Assembly (NCBI GenBank): GCA_014843695.1
Contig: CM026394.1
Location: 33,866,164 to 33,930,163 of the forward strand
Source: Archivesica marissinica
Taxonomy: Eukaryota > Mollusca > Bivalvia > Venerida > Vesicomyidae
DNA length: 64,000 nt
Direction of reading: 5' to 3'
Shown here piece after piece: positions 12,417-25,000 of the stretch. Within the stretch, counting starts at the first letter, position 1; each line of letters begins with the position of its first letter. Both the position numbers and the translations under genes were made by a program. The notes beneath the pieces were generated by a model. The model did not search any database. It was not told the DNA's origin and saw nothing but the letters and a program-made list of their open reading frames with translations.

Positions 12417-12700
12417 CAGGGTTCATTCTAGGTCAGAATTTTTGGGAGAAGTGAGAAAGCGCGTGGTCACTTCCTTAAGTGGTGTTCTGTAATATACTTC
12501 TGCAAAATAGGGTTAAAATGCACAGTACAACCATTAAATACAACATTTGAATAGAAGGAATGCTTTATAATGGGCCAGTGTATTTTACTAGACACAATTT
12601 TGTTTGAAAATCGTAAAAACCAAAAAAATAAAATATTTTGGCGAAGTCAGGGTCCCTAGGGCGACAATTTCGCCCACATCGCCCTCTAGAATGATCCCTG
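12417..12700 (+). mobile_element. CAGGG element, family h5-B
   Basis: Ends cagggttcattctagg and ctctagaatgatccctg form a TIR. Target duplication catgt (12412-12416 and 12701-12705), 5 bp. Non-coding. Confidence 0.88.
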
Positions 12701-12822
12701 CATGTACACAAAATCAAAGAAGTATATGGGAAAGGATTAAAATGGAAGCAGAGTGTTGCTAACACGTCTGGTCATAGATAATGGATTTGTGATTTTTGAC
12801 ACCTGTACCTGAGGGAACTTAA

Positions 12823-13495
12823 TGATTTATCCTGTAATCATTTATTGCTCGTTTTATCCTGTAATCATTTATTGCTCGTTTGATCCTGTAATCATTTATT
12901 GCTCGTTTTATCCTGTAATCATTTATTGCTCGTTTTATCCTGTAATCATTTATTGCTCGTTTTATCCTGCAATTATTTATTGCTCGTTTTATCCTGTAAT
13001 CATTTATTGCTCGTTTTATCCTGTAATCATTTATTGCTCGTTTTATCCTGTAATCATTTATTGCTCGTCTTATATTGCAATCATTTATTGCTCGTTTTAT
13101 CCTGTAATCATTTATTGCTCGTTTTATCCTGTAATCATTTATTGCCCGTTTTATCCTGCAATCATTTATTGCTCGTTTTATCCTGTAATCATTTATTGCT
13201 CGTTTTATCTTGCAATCATTTATTGCTCGTTTTATCCTGTAATCATTTATTATTGTTTTATCCTGTAATCATTTATTTCTCGTTTTATCCTGTAATCATT
13301 TATTGCTCGTTTTATCCTGTAATCATTTATTGCTCGTTTTATCCTGTAATCATTTATTGCTCGTTTTATCCTGTAATCATTTATTATTGTTTTATCCTGT
13401 AATCATTTATTATTGTTTTATCCTGTAATCATTTATTGCTTGTTTTATCCTGTAATCATTTATTGCTCGTTTTATCCTGTAATAATTGATTGATC
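12823..13495. repeat. 27-bp tandem array, about 25 copies
   Basis: Unit ttatcctgtaatcatttatt plus gctcgtt. As 27 is a multiple of three, it generates spurious frames of 148 and 167 codons. Confidence 0.96.
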
Positions 13496-13517
13496 ATTTT
13501 TCATTCAAATATTGTTT

Positions 13518-13763
13518 TTAACCCATTTCATTCTGGATACCGTTCAAACGGTATCTGCAAAGAACATAGAGCCAGATCGGCCGCCATGGAATATGCCGTC
13601 TGATCAGGATCTATGCTGTTTGCTATTCAGATGATCTTGCTAAGACACTTGGCTATGCAGCAAATAACATAGATCCTGATCAGCACGCAGCGTCGTGCTG
13701 CGGCTGATCTGGATCTATGTTGTTTGCAAAAGCTTTAAATATATCCAGAATGAAATGGGTTAA
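13518..13763 (+). mobile_element. piggyBac-like MITE, CCCATTTCATTCTGG family (pB-B)
   Basis: TTAA-cccatttcattctggata and tatccagaatgaaatggg-TTAA, an 18-bp near-perfect TIR. The inside contains hairpins built on gatcaggatctatg / catagatcctgatc. Confidence 0.9.
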
Positions 13764-13790
13764 ATGGGGGTGGGGACATGCTATTTTTGT

Positions 13791-14003
13791 TTATTTATTG
13801 ACACTTTTTGCTTTTTGTCTCCATTTTGCGACATTGTTCACTGACATTATTGAAACCATATTAACTCCTGTTTGGTCCCAATTAAAGCTATGGTCAACTG
13901 GAATGTTATGTTCCCTTACCACGGTGCTGATTCTATCCACAAACTTTGTCTTAATTTTGTCAAAATATGACAATGGTGGCATAGCGACTTTCACAATGTG
14001 CAA
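13791..14003 (-). pseudogene. pogo/Tigger-like transposase fragment (DDE_1)
   Basis: This open 70-residue frame contains REHNIPVDHSFNWDQTGVNM. The NWDQTG motif after an EHNIP helix is typical of the first catalytic Asp region of pogo/Tigger/CENP-B-related DDE transposases. The rest of the domain (second and third acids, DNA-binding domain) was not found next to it, so it is a remnant. It starts 28 bp beyond a TTAA element ending at 13763. Confidence 0.55.
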
Positions 14004-14354
14004 ATAATATGATATAACCAGAAATCATCCTAACGCGAACATATCCACCTGCGAAGTCGGAAATTTCACATCCACAAACATTTCAACCCGCGAAGTTATC
14101 CACGTATACAGTAAGTCAAGCGAAAATGGTATAAATGTTAAATATAGCAGGGTTCATGCCATATTGCATAAAAGGCTAAGCAACCCTTTTAACCAAAGAA
14201 GCTTACAGTATACATTTACAAAGAAATAATTCGTTGACTCAGCAAAATATCTTCTTTATAATCTCTATGAAAATAACTTCACACTCGTGTTCAAAATACC
14301 GGTAGGTAGAAATAAGGCAGCTTAGAAATACCATTTCTCTCCATTCACCCTCTA
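14004..14354. other. Unclassified sequence beyond the transposase remnant
   Basis: No frame continuing the pogo-like domain was found. Short near-repeats gcgaagt and aacatttc occur at 14050-14100. Confidence 0.35.
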
Positions 14355-14610
14355 GCTTAGCTCGTTGCACGCTAGCGGTGCAAATAACAGTCAAATAAGT
14401 CATGCAATTTCCTTAGATTTGTGTCGTTACAGAATTGTGTTGTTACAGAATTGTGTCGTTACAGAATTGTGTTGTAACGACACAATTGTAAAGAAATTCC
14501 GAAACACATTTTTCAGAGTGTTCAGTCACAAAAAAGAAAAACACATTAATGAATTGTCATCTGCTACATTATTTTTAACTATTTATAGCCATTAGCAGCT
14601 TGCAAAGAGA
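14355..14610 (+). mobile_element. Diverged copy of the TTAA-CTCTGCA element
   Basis: Shares tgcacgctagcggtg, atttccttag and agaaaaacacattaatgaa with 21349-21559. It has gained a short repeat of gttacagaattgtgt and a hairpin (gttgtaacgacacaa). Confidence 0.6.
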
Positions 14611-14687
14611 TAAGCCCTGCTAATTAACCACAGGTGCGACATTTTGTAAATCACGCATATTATAAAACAATGACATGGTAGGGGCTT

Positions 14688-15170
14688 CCGTGGCTGAGTG
14701 GTCTCGGGCCTCGACTTCAATCACTTGCCCCTCACTGCTGTCGGTTAGAATCTCACTGGGGTTGTCGAATCCGTTCGAGGCAGCGATTCAGCTGGCTTGA
14801 GGAAAGGTTGTTGGTTGTACCGGGATGTTTAAAGTACGATTGCTAAGCAAGTTTTAGCAACTTATATTAGTCACACTTGTTGGCGCAGATGAAAGCGTAA
14901 ATGGTGTCATTCGTGTGGGAGGAAACCGGAGAAAACCCACATGTCCAATATGGCGGCCACCGTACCATCTCACATACTTCCCGGTCCGAGGATCGAACCT
15001 GGGTTGCATTGGTGAGAAGCGAGGGCGCTAACCACTTGGCTAATCGGACAGCCAGGATGTCCATCCATGCATAAAATACTGCTCGAAGGGGCACCCTGGT
15101 GTCTCCCTCCACCAGCTGGAGAGTCGTCATAGGACTTAAACTGTTGGTGAGACTTTAAACACCAAAACCA
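14688..15170 (+). mobile_element. MEG-type SINE split by SINE S5
   Basis: The head gcttccgtggctgagtggtc and body gctggcttgaggaaaggttg stop at 14833. The body resumes at about 15055 with ggcaccctggtgtctccctc and cagctggagagtcgtcatag. The order matches the mollusc MEG-type SINE body; the family name is from memory. Confidence 0.7.
14834..15054 (-). mobile_element. SINE S5 nested in the MEG-type SINE
   Basis: Reverse copy from cgattgctaagcaagtttta to gctaatcggacagcc. Short target duplication ggatgt on both sides. It is younger than its host. Confidence 0.82.
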
Positions 15171-15376
15171 AACAAAGTCATAGTCCTTTTCCATTTCTGA
15201 GAACATACACAACCATATAATTGCAGTTTCTCAGAAATATCTTCGACAGGTTTCCAGATAATCATAAATTACCAGCATTAACAAAAATGAATATAGTGAC
15301 ACAGCACCCATTATGCCTGGATTTGCCAGAAAAATAAAACTATTGTTTATAATTAATTAAATTTATGTTTGTTTGT

Positions 15377-15612
15377 TCGGATTTTACGCCTGCATCAGCA
15401 CCATTTTGGGCTATTTCGCCGGAGGGCAGTTTACCTAACACCTTTCCTGGGCAGGCTCCAGCGGTTAACCAGTACTTGGTCACCAACCTCCGTAAGAAAC
15501 TGCCATCTTTTTCATATAAATGACACGGCCTGAGCGGGGCTCGAACCCGTGACCATCAGTGATGACAGGTCACAGTGGTATACAAGTCAACGACCTTAAC
15601 AACTCAACAACA
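15377..15612 (-). mobile_element. SINE S1
   Basis: Reverse copy: gattttacgcctgcatcagc to a degraded head (caacgaccttaacaactcaa). B box tcgaacccgtgacc retained. Confidence 0.85.
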
Positions 15613-15723
15613 AAGGGGAATTAATTCAATTTAACTGGTGGAGAACGAACCCTTGTGACCCTGGGAGAACCATCAATCTTCCACAAGCCACTTCAGCATA
15701 AAAGGATATCACACTGGCCACAG
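15613..15723 (-). mobile_element. Probable MEG-type SINE fragment
   Basis: Read on the minus strand, ggcttgtggaagattgatgg followed by ttctcccagg resembles the middle of the MEG-type SINE. Confidence 0.4.
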
Positions 15724-15916
15724 CAATGAGGGGCAAGTTAGTCGCCCAAGTGTGGGCCAAGTTAGTCGCCCAAGTGTGGGCCAGTGTGCAGTAGACACCC
15801 AAGTGTGGGCCAGTGTGCAGTAGACACCCAAGTGTGGGCCAGTGTGCAGTAGACACCCAAGTGTGGGCCAGTGTGCAGTAGACACCCAAGTGTGGGCCAG
15901 TGTGCAGTAGACACCC
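15724..15916. repeat. 29-bp tandem array, about 6 copies
   Basis: Unit gacacccaagtgtgggccag plus tgtgcagta. It lies in the gene just beyond the exon 10 donor. Confidence 0.93.
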
Positions 15917-15943
15917 TGCCATACAAACGTTACCGTAGTTTAC

Positions 15944-16018
15944 CTTGATAATTGATGCCGTGGTTGCAGTGGACCGACAATCCTCTAAGGCAGCGGCCCA
16001 GGTCAAGGTCTTCTTCCT
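15944..16018 (-). CDS. Exon 10 (short, provisional)
   Basis: 75 nt between acceptor tgtgtattttcag and donor gtaaac. In phase 0 it reads RKKTLTWAAALEDCRSTATT and then ASIIK. Other frames are also open, so the phase-0 reading depends on exon 9. A 29-bp array begins about 30 bp beyond the donor. Confidence 0.45.
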
Positions 16019-19000
16019 CTGAAAATACACAGAATAATCACATCCGGCTCACACTAAGCATTCCAATGACCCAAAGAATTGATTGCTCCCTCTGTCTGAA
16101 TTTTTGTCCGCGCAACTTCTGTAGCCAATTGAAAAAAAAACTGGAGCCAATTTGAAAAACTAATTCACAGATAAATATTTGAAGCCATTTATTTCACAAA
16201 ACATGTGCCAAAAAAAAAAAATGTGCCAAACCACAAATTTTGTTGCCAGTATTTTGTTTTTTGTAGCAATTGGCAACAGACAGCGGAAACACTGAGAATA
16301 TCAGTATTTACTGGAGGAACAGAGCGATAGTCGAGTTGGAAACCAAAAGCACCAATTATATTCGGATTAATAAATTTTTGCTTTTCATAAATTGTTTTCA
16401 TATTTTAGTATAAGCTAGCAAATTATATGGCTACTGTAAAAAGCTCAGTCATAATTCAAAGTACGACGGGGTATGTTGGGTGCGAGAAAGTTGGTATTTT
16501 ACTTGCACCCACTCATAAATCAAGGTCAAATTACCAGGATCCTTTCTTCAAGATGGTAGTTCCTGGAGGATTTAAATTGACAAACCTTTTTAGTCGTTAT
16601 TTCAGCAAATTATAGGGTGGTGCTAATTTATGATTCGATATTAATATTATGAATTTCAACACCGATAACATTTTACCGCAACAGTTCATATTTTATCATT
16701 TTGCAAAAACATTTTGTACTCAACGCAAAATATTAGGCGTGCAGGAATTTTTGAAGCATTTTTGTGATTTTACAATGTTTTAGTATGAAATAGAGGATAC
16801 TTGTGTTTATTAGTGTAACATTTATTCCATCGAGTGATCACCGAAATCTGTATTTCCACGAGTGAAAAACATTTCAGTGATCACGAGATGAAATAAAATC
16901 CTATATTACACTAATAAACACAAATCTTATTCTCCTTTTATAATTTCCAATGATAATGCCCAATATATTTGCTATCCAACTTTACCCATTTTAACTGCCC
17001 CTGCCGGGAGCCTCATTTCAATACAATTCACAACTATTTATGCTACTGTGTTGACGTTCGCAATAAAAAAAAAGTCCAGTATAATTTTCAAGTTAGTTTC
17101 TGTCTGGTGTCAATATTGAAAACAACGACGGACAAAACAAATTAATTAGAGCACAATATTTTATAACTAACTATTCACGATTGCTATTAAATAGCTAAAA
17201 TACAAAAGTACATGCAACCGCGGAGGAATACGAACCACAAGCAGCGGGAAAGAAATTGTCATCTTCCACTGTTTCAAAACCGTGAAAATTCAGTATTTTC
17301 TTTCATTGAGAAAACTCATTCATTCATTGGAAAGCAAAAAAAAGAAAATGTCACTAAATCACATGTTTCTTAATTTTGACACTAAACATACAGTGCTGCT
17401 GAACATTGGCTCAGGATGCACAACCATGGCCAATACAGCAAACATTTTCTTTGCGATTTTGCCAATTCGAGTGTTATTTGATTCAAGTATTCCCCACCCA
17501 CTCAACGGATTGTCGGATGTAGCATTTTCACACGGATAGTCATCATCCGACTTCTCCAGCGACGGAAACTGTTATTGAAGTTCAAAGTGGTCCTGGCCTT
17601 TTACGATGGTGGCTCGTCGTCGTGGTGACGATACTTGAGTTCAAGAGTAAATCGTTTCTTGTAACAAGATTTAAGTAATGAAGTTAAAACGAGGGTACGC
17701 TGGGACGATTAATATGTTCATGTCATTATCTCCATTACTTTGCGCGCGACGGGTCTGTATGTTGTAGTTTAAAATACAAAAGTACATGCAACCGCAGAGG
17801 AACACGAACCACAAGCAGTGGGAAAGAAAATGCCATCTTCCACTGCTTCAAAACTGAGAAAAACTCGGTCATTTAGTTTATACATATTTTAGCTTATATA
17901 TTAATCACTCTCGAGACCTCATTATACTGATGGAATCCATCGCCACGAGGGAGAGAGAAGAGGCAATGTGGAAATTAAATGCCTTGTCTAAGGGCACAAT
18001 TGTAACGGCTACAGCTGGGCGTGAACTCCGGACATTTCGCACTGGAAGCGAACACGCTACCACTGCGTGAGCGTGAACTCCGGGCCTTTGGCACCTGAAG
18101 CGAACGCGACACCACTGCATGGGCGTGAACTCCGGGCCTTTGGCACCTGAAGTGAACGCGATACCACTGCGTGGGCGTGAACTCCGGGCCTTTGGCACCT
18201 GAAGTGAACGCGATACCACTGCGTGGGCGTGAACTCCGGGCCTTTGGCACCTGAAGTGAACGCGCTACCACTGCGTGGGCGTGAACTCCGGGCCTTTGGC
18301 ACCTGAAGTGACCGCGCTACCACTGCGTGGGCGTGAACTCCGGGCCTTTGGCACCTGAAGTGAACGCGCTACCACTGCGCGGGCGTGAACTCCGGGCCGT
18401 TGGCACCTGAAGTGAACGCGCTACCACTGCGTGGGCGTGAACTCCGGGCCTTTGGCACCTGAAGTGACCGCGCTACCACTGCGTGGGCGTGAACTCCGGG
18501 CCTTTGGCACCTGAAGTGAACGCGCTACCACTGCGTGGGCGTGAACTCCGGGCCTTTGGCACCTGAAGTGACCGCGCTACCACTGCGTGGGCGTGAACTC
18601 CGGGCCTTTGGCACCTGAAGTGAACGCGCTACCACTGCGCGGGCGTGAACTCCGGGCCGTTGGCACCTGAAGTGAACGTGCTACCACTGCGTGGGCGTGA
18701 ACTCCGGGCCTTTGGCACCTGAAGTGACCGCGCTACCACTGCGTGGGCGTGAACTCCGAGCCTTTGGCACCTGAAGTGAACGCGCTACCACTGCGTGGGC
18801 GTGAACTCCGGGCCTTTGGCACCTGAAGTGACCGCGCTACCACTGCGTGGGCGTGAACTCCGGGCCTTTGGCACCTGAAGTGAACGCGCTACCATGGCGC
18901 TATTACGACTTCCGCTCGTCATTTATTGGAGAGCATAAAAGAAAATTGGTTTATTACGGTTTCTACAATATTAGCGATGTCTCGATGTACTAACTGACCA

Positions 19001-22000
19001 GATACTCCAAACCAAGTGTCATCAAACTTGCCAAAATGGTCCAGGAGGTGAAATGGAAACTAAATTTCTGAAATGGCTAGGTCATGCTATTTTAGCTATT
19101 TGCAATTGATTCCTGGTTTATACGTGTCAAAAATGTTCAATATGAAATATACTGTCATCAACTTATAATTTATACAAATTTATTTCAGTTGGATTGTGAG
19201 ATATTTGTTTACAACATTCATTTAATCGCTCGAGACCTAATTCTTGATGGAATCCATCGTTGAGAGAGAGGAGAGGAGTGGAGAGGAGAGAGAGGCAACG
19301 TGGAATTAAGTGTCTTAGTTTATACAAATTTATTTAAGCTCCATTGCGAAACAAGTTCTTACAACTTATATTAATCACTCTCGAGACCTCATTCCTGGTG
19401 GAATCCATTGCTACGAGGGAGAGAGAAGAGGCAACGAGGAATTTAAATGCCTTGCCTAAGGGCACAATCGTAACAGCACCAGCGGGGCTCAAGCTCCGGG
19501 TCTTTTGCACTTGGGAGCAAGCGCGCTACCACTCGCCAGCGCAACTTCCACATTTAAGTGTCTTGCCTAAGGACAGCACCACAATAGTTCTGACGGGCTC
19601 AAACTCACAGGTGTAGGGTAGACACGCTACCAGGCCAAATAATCGGATAATTAGTTGCTAGGTTCAAATAAGGCAGTTAGTTTTTAAACTAATTGATTTA
19701 ACATAGGGCACTAAACTAATATTATAATCTCTCAACAAAATGATGTTTGCTTATCTTTGGGGTTTAAAGACGCCATGGGTGAGGACCAGGGTTGGGTTTT
19801 TTACTGTAAAAAACCTATTTTTTACGTAACATTGTAAAAAACTGTTATTAACTGTAAAAAAAACTGTAAATAACGTAAAAAAACTAGATGTAATATGAAT
19901 CAGACTGGGAGTGTGTGTAAAATCTTGTCATGCACTCGCCTCATTCAAACATTATGCACTATCATACAGCCAATCACACATACATGATAGAACCACCAAC
20001 CTTCTGCAAGCCAAATGGATAGCTCCCTCACATTGAATAACAAAATTGCTGTTCGTTGCAATCACTAGTTCAGGGGAACACGTGTAGATATATACAATCT
20101 ACCATTCCCTGAGATGCTTCGTCAGAATTGACTAGGCAGTTTTAGAAGATATATTATTTGAAAAACATTGTGAAGCAATCACAATGCCGTGAGCATTTGT
20201 GTCCAGGCCTGGAAGGAAGTCATAAAACTTTTCTCCAATCTCAAACTCAGCTTTCTGATTGGCTGAACCAAAGAGCACATCGTCACACTCGACCAATCAT
20301 ATAAAATGAGCTTGATATTGAGTGTGCGAGGTGTGTAGGGCTGGGATCAACTCAGAATTTCATTTTGATATAAATCAACTTATAAACATCGCGATATATT
20401 GATATCTACTGAAAAATCTGAATTAACCAATTACTTTCATAAAGTTCTTTCACCTCTACAAACCTCTAAATAGGCTTACAAAAAAGTGTAGATCCAGACG
20501 AGTCGGCTGAATCTGCATATTTTGCCAGTATTTTATTATTTTAGTGTAAAATTACCCATTTTGATAAATGAACTGATCCAAATGTAATTTTCTGATTCAT
20601 TTATTGGTCTAAAAATATCATGGACCAGTCTATTTCAGTTACTTAGTGTTGAATGGGTTTATAATAAATTTAATTACTGGTTTACTTACTACGTTTTGCT
20701 AACTTAGAAAACAAATTAACGTAGTTTCTTGCATTATGTAGTTTTACTTCTAGCTTGTTTACGATGTTAAGTTTTAAGATCTCTGCCAAAAGAGCATTTA
20801 TGTTTAGGTGCATACGATATTTTCAAAAATGCATATCGATATGGTATCAATGCTTGCAGAGTAACGTTTAATCGATATCAATCCGAGCTCTAGAGGTGTG
20901 AGGACTTCAGTGTATTTAACACGGTGGATATCAATGCTTGCAGAGTAACGTTTAATCGATATCAATCCAAGCTCTAGAGGTGTGAGGACTTCAGTGTATT
21001 TAACACGGCGGATCCCGGATATTGTTCATGAACATCTACTCATACCATCCGAGGCCATCTGAAGAAAGCTTCCTGGGGTGTTCTGTTCTGAATAGGTTTT
21101 GTCTGAAATGATGGGGCAATATGGTGATGGGGAGGGGGGTGAAGAGGGTTTTACCAGTTTTTTTGCCAACATCCCGACCCCGATTTAAAACAAAATTTAT
21201 AAACTCGGGCACAGATTAGCTGAACAGCATCACAAGTATGTATACCTTGACTGAAAGACCAACTGCTTTGGGAAACTGCTGGTTACACTGCGCTGGACTG
21301 GAAATTCCATCGGCTAACCCCTAATAAAACAGATAATTGATATCACATTTAACTCTGCACGCTAGCGGTGAAAATAACAGTTAAATATGTCGTCCAATTT
21401 CCTTAGAATTGTGTTGTAACAAAGCAATTCTAATGAAATTTACATGACATATTTGCAGTTTTCAGCTACAAATAAGAAAAACACATTAATGAAATGTTGT
21501 CTGCTATAATTATTTCATCTAGTAATAACATTTTTATTTTACCCAGCTTGCAGAGTTAAAGCAGCATTACATCGTATGAAATAAAAGATATTTGAAAAAT
21601 TCAATTTTTACGTATGGGTAGCAATGCTGCTACACATTCTAACATTATACTTTGTATGCTTATGTTCATTTGGTAAACAGTGTTTTTTTGCGATAAAACA
21701 AACTCGAAACCGAAAGTAGGACTTTCCGAGTCGATCGGTCACACACTTGTTTACAACCGGAACGTATCGTCCGCACTTGTTTGCATTCGGAATGCATCGT
21801 TTGTACCACGTTGTCTTTTTAAATTAAATTACTTGATATGTTGATTCATACCTCTGTTAGCTATGTCTTTTAGGGACAATTCTACATCCCCGCGAGGGGT
21901 TCGACATTAGAGGAAGATAGATAGATAGTCTTTCATGTTCAAAATATATACGTTGTTTTCTACATCCTCTGTTGTTTCACGCATGCACGCTGTGCGTGTT

Positions 22001-25000
22001 TACATTACGTGTGTTGATAAACAAATTCGCGTATAAGAGGGTTTAAATTTATTGGAATTTTATCGTTTCTGAGCCAACTATTTCGATTTTTGTAAACACA
22101 CACACATTAGTATTTATATTTTACCCAATATTACGATGTAATGCTGCTTTAAGGGTATCATACAAGTGCAAGAATACCATGAACAACTCCATTAGTGAGC
22201 GTCCAGGCATGGAATTTATGAAATATTTCTTCAATCTCAAGCTCAGTCTCCAGCTTTCTGATTGGTTGAGCCAAAAGCAAGTCTCAGACTCAACCAATCA
22301 GATCACTTGAGAGCTGAGAACAGTTTTTATTACATTCGATACAGGTCCAGTGTTCATAAAACTAAGATCTCAGATGATTTGACTATTATAGTCTGGTATC
22401 TAAGAACCAGTGAATAATAATTATGCCCCCCCCCCACTGTTAGCCAACGTTATTTGGTATCAATGTCACATTAAAATTTTCTACTTTATGCCAATTCAAG
22501 AATTGCATTGGTGGAATGGGATAGGGAAAAAACCATTCTTTAGTTTAAACTTTATTTATTTTACAATGATTGCGAAGCAAGTTTTAACAACTTATATTAA
22601 TAACTCTCTCTCAGCATGGATGAAAGCGCATCTGTACACTGTGGTAAATAGGCCATGATAATCAACCAACTCCGTCGTAGCGCAGTGGTAGCGAGTTCGC
22701 TTCAGGTGTCAGGCCAAGAGTTCGCACCCCGTTCTAGCCGTTACGTTTGTACACTTAGGCAAGGCAATTAGATTCCACATTAGCTCTTCTCTCTTCCTCG
22801 TGACGATGGAATGAGGTCTCGAGAGTATAAATACAAGTTTTAAGAACTTGTTTCGCAATCAAACTAAAATAAATCAGTATAAACTAACCACGACTGCGCA
22901 AATAATTGACCCGATTATTTAATCACCAAATCCGCTAGTGCATATTTAACATGCCAGCGACCAATGAGAATCCTTCCAGGTTGTATTACACATGTGTACA
23001 TACAAGAAAATATGTGATGGCTGTATTACACTGAATACAAGCAAAGTTATGTGATAAATATATTTTATGCAACCCATATTCTAACAGACGACCGTAAGCT
23101 TTAGAGTGCCCTCCAATACCCACCTCCCCTTCAATTTGGAATTGTCTTCATATACAAACCTGTGTAAGAACGTCTTTCATAATAGGCGATTTTTGAGGTG
23201 TTTTCTTCGTCTTCCAAATTGTCCTCAGGTCTAACCCATCTGCATGCTTTGTCCGGCCCACACTGCCTCCCTGTCTGGTCTTGACTGTACTATCTAGCTT
23301 GATACCATCTGTACCATCCCCTAATCTGGTCCTGGCTACATCTTCCCCTGGCTGTAGCTTGCTTGGTGTTTTCTTAAATGGATTTTCTTGTTTTGGTGTA
23401 ATGGAACCATGTTGTGGTGTAGAGGCAGGGGGCATTGCCCCCTTCACTAAGATCCTCTTCGGTGCTAGAGGAGTGGAAATGGATTTTAGTACCCGCTGAG
23501 GTTCAATTCTGGGTGTACATAGGGGTGAATCTGTGCCTGCAACCAGAATCCTTCTAGGCGTATGTCGTGGTGTCAGGACAGGCTTCAGGACCCGCTGGGG
23601 TGTTGATTTTGGTGTTTGTAACTGTTTTACGCCGAGTGGTGTTGCACACAGACGAGCAGGTTTCTCACGGCGAGGCGTTCTGCTGGTTATTTCTTTACTT
23701 TCAGCGCCTGAAATTGTTTGGACAGATATAACATTCTTTATAACAAACTGGAAGTTGGCGAGCTAGCATGGGTTTAATTTGCCTTCATTGGTGAGTTAAC
23801 TTGGGTTTTAACTTGCATTCACTGTTGATTTAACTTGGAATTACTTTGCCTTCATTGGTGAATTAACTTGTGTTTAACTTTCCTTCAATGGTGAGTTAAC
23901 TTGTGTTTAACTTGCCTTCAATGGTGAGTTAACTTGGGGTTAACTTGCCTTCAATGGTGAGTTAACTTGGGGTTAACTTGCCTTCAATGGTGAGTTAACT
24001 TGGGGTTAACTTGCACTCAATGGTGAGTTAACTTGGGGTTAACTTGCACTCAATGGTGAGTTAACTTGGGGTTAACTTGCACTCAATGGTGAGTTAACTT
24101 GGGGTTAACTTGCACTCAATGGTGAGTTAACTTAGGGTTAACTTGCACTCAATGGTGAGTTAACTTGGGGTTAACTTGCACTCAATGGTGAGTTAACTTG
24201 GGGTTAACTTGCACTCAATGGTGAGTTAACTTGGGGTTAACTTGCACTCAATGGTGAGTTAACTTGGGGTTAACTTGCACTCAATGGTGAGTTAACTTAG
24301 GGTTAACTTGCACTCAATGGTGAGTTAACTTGGGGTTAACTTGCACTCAATGGTGAGTTAACTTGGGGTTAACTTGCACTCAATGGTGAGTTAACTTGGG
24401 GTTAACTTGCACTCAATGGTGAGTTAACTTGGGGTTAACTTGCCCTCAATGGACTTTTTACGCATATATAATTATTGAAATCAAGACTATATATATAGCC
24501 AAAATTCAAGTTCCCTTTTTGGAGGATTGGGAACAACCCCCTAGAAAGAGTATTCAATTTATCAAAGTATTATATTTCATAATTTAATTTATTTACAATC
24601 TATGTGCACCTACAAGTACATAATCTAACATTTCATATTTGATAAGAAATTGACATAGAATTGTTTTTAACTCTCATATACGTTCGCTCTCACACCAAGC
24701 ACTCTCACTTCCATACACACATTCTTACAGCATACGCAAGTTATAGCTATATGCAAATATGTCATTGTTGACGACTGTCAATGATTCACCACCGGAAGAG
24801 GCGACAGCGTAATTTCGCTTTCCACTAAAGTGGACGAGACAAAAATACGCGTACCATCAAATTAGTAAATGTACAAACCCATTAGTGAATTATCTCCAGA
24901 GATCTTCGCATCAGAAGTTGGCGGCTCATTTCCATTATCATCTTTAATTATCTTGCTCAGCTTATCCGATGCGTTGTTAGCAGCAACACGTCTCGGCTTT

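Noticed and set aside
12822..13402. 148- and 167-codon repetitive frames
   Set aside because: 27-bp array artefact.
17905..18323. Frames of 88-104 codons
   Set aside because: 52-bp SINE-head array read in different phases.
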